Source: Bedellia somnulentella (Eukaryota > Arthropoda > Insecta > Lepidoptera > Bedelliidae). Taken from it: a DNA stretch of 64,000 nt. The stretch lies in the NCBI GenBank assembly GCA_963576735.1, contig OY755173.1, positions 15,842,873 to 15,906,872 on the forward strand. The letters run 5' to 3'. Of this stretch, positions 62,501 to 64,000 are shown piece by piece. A program made the position numbers and the translations under genes. The notes below the pieces were generated by a model. The model was not told where the DNA came from. It ran no database searches and worked only from the letters and a program-made list of their open reading frames with translations. Within the stretch, counting starts at the first letter, position 1; every line of letters begins with the position of its first letter.

Positions 62501-64000
62501 TGGCCGTCCTCTACTAACATTACCTTCCACATTAGCTCTATAGATACCTTTTACCAATTTCCTATCATCCATCCTCTCGATGTGCCCAAACCATCTCAAC
62601 ATTCCTTTTTCTATCTTACTTACAATATCATCTTTTATACCACACCTTTCACGAATCACATCGTTCATCGTTCATGAGATTTTATCTATATTTATTTTCC
62701 ATTTGTTGAAGTATTAATCTATCTACATAGGTGCATATATTCGTAGCTATACCTATACATAATTGGGAATTCCTCAGACACTTTGGAAGTTATATGGGAA
62801 AAAGTATATAGAATATAAAATAAAAAATGATTGGAGATAGATCTCCTGCCACACCGTCCAACAATCACTTAAAAATCCTCAAAACTCTGAGACGCCTTAC
62901 GTCAACCTCGTTTAGTGATATTCTAAGACACTGCACTTCTCTCGCTTATATTTGAACACAGCGAGCGGGAAGCAAATGAATAAGGACAGCTCTGGCCCAC
63001 TTTTTGTGGAGTTGTGGAGATCTTTTGGGAGGTTTATGTCAGACAGTGGACGTGTATCGGCTGATGACGATAAAGTAATTTTAAAAAGTTTGAGTGTTTA
63101 AACGCAGTTTAAATAAGACTTTTACCTAAAAGGGTATATACATTTATTGCTTATATAATTATGAATTGATGAGATATTAGTTACATATAGAAGGGGCAAA
63201 GAAAGCGATTGATTAATTAAGTATCTTTAGTGATGGGAAACCAACCACATCACCCACAAATTTATTTTAACTCTTCATGCCTTTATACGTTAAAAAAATA
63301 TTAAATTGACCTAAGATATTTTACTTACATTTCCAAAACACTTTTGAGTTGCTCTAATTTCCCCTGTTTTTCCTCAATTTCAGGGTCCGCATGTCGGGTA
63401 TGAATATCAGCTAAAAGAGCACGCGATATATCCAAAATTTCTTGGAGTTGTTTGGGCTTCTTTAGTTTCACATGACCGCGTTTAAACCCGTCATATTTCT
63501 CAAATATTTCGAAGAACCTAAAAAACAGAAAATTGTATTTAAAGTATTCCTCGATATTGAGTGTATTTAATATATGAACTCAATATCGGAATGTTAAAAA
63601 TAAATATGAAATGTGCGATAAAGTTAAATCTTATAATAAAAAATAGTGAGGAATAAAAATAACAGAATCAGCAAAATCGTTGGGATACATTTTTCATATT
63701 CAACAAACTTCTCATCGAAAAATTACCAACAGTATATTGAAAGATCTGTCATCCATTACAATCATTTACATAGTTACCAAGAGAAATAAACTCTATTCTA
63801 AAGTATCACATACATACCTAGGATGCCTAACTTCCACCTTCATCTTCTGTTTAGGCGTTCTATCGCCATGTCTTATAACCCCCACAACGCATCTAAGCTC
63901 CATCATTTTCCCGAAAGTGGTAGGCACAATGGGAGGGTCATCCAGTTGAAAGGGCACAGACCATGGGATGTGAAGAGTGGGAGCCAGCTCCCGGAGGATC
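32573..64000 (-). CDS. PPIP5K: PPIP5K (Vip1 family), 3' two-thirds: phosphatase-like domain and C-terminal tail
   Basis: There are 21 minus-strand exons: 64000(partial)-63818, 63517-63329, 62196-62111, 60820-60680, 60071-59840, 59458-59250, 58025-57799, 57417-57281, 56932-56818, 54822-54695, 52153-52039, 47488-47411, 46769-46684, 45548-45443, 44115-43968, 41762-41601, 40810-40673, 38782-38632, 36441-36329, 34349-34246, 33142-32573. All borders are AG/GT and every phase joins, giving about 1,139 residues. PPIP5K makes and turns over inositol pyrophosphates (IP7/IP8): an N-terminal ATP-grasp kinase, here off the right edge, plus a histidine-acid-phosphatase-like domain. Visible residues 43-49 are RHGDRTP. 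Further on are [66 protein letters not shown] and [12 protein letters not shown]. The tail keeps [17 protein letters not shown] and [14 protein letters not shown], conserved in animal PPIP5Ks. The donor of exon 4 (CCCG|GTCAGT) is the least certain border. Confidence 0.93.
33143..34245 (-). other. PPIP5K intron 20
   Basis: It contains a 3' SINE-A piece in plus orientation (33270-33365) and a diverged SINE-A in minus orientation (33885-34105). The rest is AT-rich. Confidence 0.6.
33885..34105 (-). mobile_element. SINE family A, diverged copy
   Basis: ccaaccgcatcacctaacaa and gaaatgggttagtgctattc identify the copy. The tail is eroded. Confidence 0.6.
34350..36328 (-). other. PPIP5K intron 19
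   Basis: About 2 kb of AT-rich DNA. I recognised no element or exon in it; open frames at 35203-35442 and 35542-35769 are unsupported. Confidence 0.5.
36442..38631 (-). other. PPIP5K intron 18
   Basis: It holds a partial SINE-A (36640-36800). A stretch at about 37605-38170 starts tagagctgcaacgaatactc, like the tip of some hAT elements, with several attcggtattctgc-like blocks, but I found no matching inverted end. Confidence 0.5.
36640..36800 (-). mobile_element. SINE family A with intact B box, head-truncated
   Basis: Read on the minus strand, this copy contains GGTTCGAGACC (about 36761-36771), an excellent Pol III B box. This is the best single piece of evidence that family A is Pol III-derived. 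Confidence 0.78.
38902..40300. mobile_element. TIR element carrying a small THAP gene, in PPIP5K intron 17
   Basis: Bases 38902-38940 are a perfect 39-bp inverted repeat of 40262-40300 (GTTATAACCAGCGAACTATT at the tip). The 1.4-kb element contains the two-exon THAP gene at 39642-40106 on the minus strand and an imperfect ~48-bp internal fold-back at 39512-39650. The TTATAA at both tips could be part of the inverted repeat or a target duplication. I see no transposase catalytic domain. Confidence 0.85.
39642..40106 (-). CDS. Stand-alone THAP zinc-finger protein, 84 aa, two exons
   Basis: Exon A (40106-40030) starts [20 protein letters not shown] and ends at a GTAAGT donor. Exon B (39819-39642) follows a TTATAG acceptor. 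Joined in phase 2 they read ...[19 protein letters not shown], then [20 protein letters not shown] and [12 protein letters not shown], with the stop at 39642-39644. This is a full C2-CH THAP domain: C4 and C9 of the protein, the FP motif, the conserved W, C-x2-H and an AVPTIF-like AVVT at the end. THAP domains bind DNA in a zinc-dependent way. The protein consists of nothing but the domain. It sits inside a TIR element in a PPIP5K intron, on the same strand as PPIP5K. It could be a domesticated or cargo domain, or the surviving front end of a transposase. Confidence 0.8.
41080..41200 (+). mobile_element. SINE family A, eroded 3' piece
   Basis: aaaaagtgtctgaggagttc and tttgagatttatagtcg match the family tail, with many changes. 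Confidence 0.45.
41763..43967 (-). other. PPIP5K intron 15
   Basis: It includes GC-rich sequence just upstream of exon 16 (41763-41890) that stays open in the exon frame but lies before the acceptor at 41763. A head-truncated SINE-A lies at 42960-43105. The rest is AT-rich and unassigned. Confidence 0.5.
42960..43105 (-). mobile_element. SINE family A, head-truncated
   Basis: Tail repeats (catacatacatacatatact) and body to ggttgttggtgatgggtctc; the head third is missing. Confidence 0.75.
44876..45050 (+). repeat. Dispersed lepidopteran repeat fragment
   Basis: catcatcatcatcagccgat followed by tagacataggcctccctaag and ctccacaacgaccgg is a very common moth repeat sequence. A second copy lies reversed at 62955-63075. 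Confidence 0.65.
45056..45098 (-). pseudogene. Partial copy of the end of PPIP5K exon 14 with a splice donor
   Basis: The minus strand reads AACGCCGAGCTGCGCGCGCA, then CACGCAG followed by a GTGAGC donor. It matches the LNAELRAHT...Q part of exon 14 (45548-45443), with an internal loss of the TAADERAHS codons. It is located ~350 bp downstream of the true exon and has no acceptor. Confidence 0.75.
45610..46000 (-). mobile_element. SINE family B, near full length
   Basis: The minus-strand copy has a tRNA-like head at about 45900-46000, body, and the tail starting near 45610 (cataacatacgtaaaacata). The head has extra sequence relative to the copy at 53765-54130. Confidence 0.75.
46095..46510 (+). 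repeat. Two eroded SINE-A copies in tandem
   Basis: The first (46095-46215) has only the tail region. The second (46310-46505) runs from cacatttcttcccgtgtgtg through gctgaggaaattgcatttct. Both are strongly diverged. Confidence 0.45.
46865..46915 (+). mobile_element. LINE family C terminal scrap
   Basis: agtctctgcctaccccaatg followed by ggcgtgagtatatgtc: only the last ~45 bp of the LINE. Confidence 0.65.
46940..47195 (-). mobile_element. SINE family A, full-length copy
   Basis: It is complete from the tail repeats (acatacatacatacatatac) to the head (ctattctaagccgacactac), with few differences from the consensus of the copies seen here. Confidence 0.82.
48495..48735 (+). mobile_element. SINE family A, full-length copy
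   Basis: gtgtagtgtcggcttagaat to ccgtgagtatatgtatgtat; both ends complete. Confidence 0.8.
49120..49375 (+). mobile_element. SINE family B, internally deleted
   Basis: The tRNA-like head (tagtagctcagtgggtagaa) joins directly to the 3' body (gtgagtacactgttcgagca); the central ~120 bp are missing. Confidence 0.75.
49565..49950 (+). mobile_element. SINE family B, best full-length copy
   Basis: The tRNA-like head has an A box in gatagaccagtgggtagaac and a B box GTTCAAATCC. The unique body runs through cgtgaggaaacccacatggc, then gtgacaaagtcacgtgatgt, to the tail gtgaacgtttatgtttatgt with tta/tgt repeats. This copy defines the family layout used for the others. Confidence 0.85.
50168..50226. repeat. 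Family D block, reversed
   Basis: cctcatgtggggattataaa followed by aataaataaaggaaagaaaa is the reverse of the blocks at 10004 and 53545, ending in the aaaggaaag that flanks the tRNA-like units. Confidence 0.6.
50398..50622 (-). mobile_element. SINE family A copy
   Basis: A minus-strand, moderately diverged copy with both the tail side (cggctataaatccctagaag) and head (tagtgctattctaagccgac) present. Confidence 0.75.
51200..51460 (-). mobile_element. SINE family A, full-length copy
   Basis: Complete, with few changes; tail repeats at 51203-51230 and head ending gccgacactacacag. Confidence 0.82.
51473..51595. repeat. 53-bp palindrome built from a tRNA-like half
   Basis: Bases 51473-51525 pair with 51543-51595 with a single mismatch, leaving a 17-nt loop (acgggggcgtatacccg). 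Each arm contains a GGTTCGAACC(C) B-box-like sequence and the aaaggaaag flank. The right arm equals the 3' half of the tRNA-like unit at 52281-52353, so this is that unit fused to an inverted copy of itself. Confidence 0.9.
52178..52375. mobile_element. Element with two convergent tRNA-like units (family D)
   Basis: On the plus strand, 52183-52250 has an A-box-like tggtcgagtgg and a B box GGTTTCGATCC. On the minus strand, 52281-52353 folds well at the acceptor arm (GACACGG with CTGTGTC), D arm (GCTC/GAGC) and T arm (GCGGG/CCCGC). Its anticodon arm does not pair properly, so it is tRNA-derived rather than a functional tRNA gene. The aaaggaaagaa flank appears on both sides. Confidence 0.65.
52394..53541 (+). 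mobile_element. Helitron with residual helicase sequence, in PPIP5K intron 10
   Basis: It starts TC after a host A (52393) and ends cccgtgcgaagccggggcgg followed by CTAG at 53538-53541 before a host T, the usual Helitron insertion context. It is an internal deletion derivative keeping only the end of the RepHel protein. It interrupts family D sequence (aataaagg... on the left and taataatccccacatgagg on the right). Confidence 0.85.
53086..53493 (+). pseudogene. Helitron helicase (PIF1-like) C-terminal fragment
   Basis: The frame reads [20 protein letters not shown], then [20 protein letters not shown] and [13 protein letters not shown], the last motifs of the PIF1-type helicase of Helitrons. 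At 53398-53400 a TAA replaces the expected Tyr codon (HGQL*VALSRV). The frame then continues [16 protein letters not shown] to a natural stop at 53491-53493. The Rep domain and the N-terminal helicase motifs are missing, so it is not functional. Confidence 0.9.
53765..54130 (-). mobile_element. SINE family B, full-length copy
   Basis: The minus-strand counterpart of 49565-49950, with an intact head (gatagcccagtgagtagaac, GTTCAAATCC) and tail (cataacataacataaacg in plus sense). It is very similar to the 49.6-kb copy. Confidence 0.85.
54858..55105 (+). mobile_element. SINE family A, full-length copy
   Basis: ctgtgtaattttggcgtaga to ctgtgtatatgtttgtatgc, diverged at both ends. It lies between the true exon 10 and its broken copy. 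Confidence 0.75.
55146..55250 (-). pseudogene. Broken copy of PPIP5K exon 10
   Basis: The minus strand reads [20 protein letters not shown] followed by LYEDPTK, nearly the same as true exon 10 ([20 protein letters not shown] at 54822-54695). It lacks the VLKDEQWRR start and, after PTK, runs into FYKS and a stop instead of DPSSEER and the donor. Only poly-A-like sequence precedes it, so it has no usable acceptor. It lies between the minisatellite and the real exon 10. Confidence 0.88.
55445..56884. repeat. 120-bp minisatellite, 12 copies, made from the end of PPIP5K exon 9 plus its donor
   Basis: Line-for-line identical 120-bp units recur 12 times, with the gaccagtcctccg block at 55501, 55621 and so on to 56821. 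Each unit holds 67 nt of exon 9 (minus strand), the GTTAGT donor and ~53 nt of intron. The two outermost units carry gtgtcaggtagtag where inner units have gtgttaggtggtag; inner units appear identical. That is the pattern of a recent expansion from the middle. The first unit on the minus strand is the working exon end. Confidence 0.97.
56818..56932 (-). CDS. PPIP5K: PPIP5K exon 9, parent of the minisatellite
   Basis: The exon encodes [17 protein letters not shown], then [20 protein letters not shown] and D. It starts after a TTTCAG acceptor and ends at the first of 12 identical donors (GTTAGT). It contains the conserved His-bearing ESHVHSLL segment of the phosphatase-like domain. The last 67 nt are the part copied in the array that follows. 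Splicing at the first donor joins in phase 0 to exon 10 ([14 protein letters not shown]). Reading on into the array meets a stop after six codons. Confidence 0.9.
58390..59249 (-). pseudogene. Four decayed tandem copies of PPIP5K exon 6, interleaved with SINE-A pieces
   Basis: The end of true exon 6 ([22 protein letters not shown] region through [10 protein letters not shown], 59458-59250) is repeated with exon ends at about 59113, 58889, 58649 and 58397. Copy 1 keeps only [16 protein letters not shown] and an intact GTAATT donor. Copy 2 keeps the longest clean frame ([20 protein letters not shown]) but its donor GT is now GA. Copy 3 is frameshifted with an intact donor. Copy 4 has an in-frame TGA after VRC and a lost donor. 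Pieces of the SINE-A tail (aaagtggctgagg ... tttgggatttata) lie between copies at the same relative place, so exon end and SINE were duplicated as one unit. Confidence 0.88.
60205..60380 (-). mobile_element. SINE family B, 3' part
   Basis: The tail and body (aacgttcacgccgtttatcc to cgtgatagggggcaggccta) are present in reverse; the head is missing. It lies in PPIP5K intron 4. Confidence 0.7.
60821..62110 (-). other. PPIP5K intron 3
   Basis: AT-rich, with no recognised repeat apart from a possible eroded SINE-A tail near 61515-61560. The open frame at 61248-61451 is unsupported. Confidence 0.5.
62297..62680 (-). mobile_element. LINE family C, 3' coding end
   Basis: The minus frame (62668-62327) reads [20 protein letters not shown], then [20 protein letters not shown] and [13 protein letters not shown] before its stop. 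LRW-GH--R-----------RGRP-KTW/H is the usual C-terminal end of a large group of insect non-LTR retrotransposon ORF2 proteins. The 3' tail after the stop is gtgagtatatgtatgtatgt. It is 5'-truncated, and the remaining frame is open. Confidence 0.85.
62955..63075 (-). repeat. Dispersed lepidopteran repeat fragment, reversed
   Basis: The minus-strand counterpart of 44876-45050: gtggagatcttttgggaggt and ggacgtgtatcggctgatga. Confidence 0.6.

Larger units (their letters stand above)
62197..63328 (-). other. PPIP5K intron 2
   Basis: It holds the LINE-C fragment (62297-62680), an eroded SINE-A (62740-62945) and the reversed common repeat (62955-63075). Confidence 0.65.

Overview
This is a stretch of insect nuclear genome, most probably from a moth or butterfly. 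The genes are split by spliceosomal introns (GT-AG, often GTAAGT donors). The intergenic DNA is AT-rich, and the repeat load is typical of Lepidoptera: Helitrons with CTAG ends, tRNA-derived SINEs, 5'-truncated LINEs, hAT, mariner and P-type DNA transposon remains. There is no prokaryotic or organellar gene organisation.
Layout. Bases 1-8600 are mostly unassigned AT-rich DNA with a few repeat copies. A minus-strand first coding exon of an unrecognised gene lies at 8622-8791. Bases 9144-12663 look like an old TIR transposon with a nested hAT-type element (11733-12478, 8-bp target duplication). A four-exon fatty-acid-binding-protein gene (136 aa) runs on the plus strand at 13739-18125. A complete three-exon ARL6IP1-like gene (194 aa, an ER-shaping membrane protein) runs on the minus strand at 21431-22188. 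From 22.6 to 32 kb there is almost only transposon material: a LINE reverse transcriptase, two related Helitrons, a P/THAP9-type relic with ~570-bp terminal inverted repeats, a mariner scrap and a degenerate THAP gene.
From 32573 to the right edge, the minus strand carries 21 exons of PPIP5K (Vip1 family diphosphoinositol pentakisphosphate kinase), about 1,139 codons. All exon phases were checked by hand and fit. The window holds the histidine-acid-phosphatase-like domain and the long C-terminal tail; the ATP-grasp kinase half lies beyond base 64000. Its introns carry many SINEs, a Helitron, and a 1.4-kb element with perfect 39-bp inverted repeats that contains a tiny spliced THAP-domain gene.
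The most striking signal is recurrent local duplication of PPIP5K exon ends together with their splice donors. The end of exon 9 is amplified into a 12-copy, 120-bp minisatellite. The end of exon 6 exists in one working and four decayed copies interleaved with SINE pieces. Exons 10 and 14 each have one broken copy nearby. A second theme is THAP: three THAP-type sequences occur within 13 kb and share one intron position. No operon-like cooperation between the host genes is implied; they look like independent genes.
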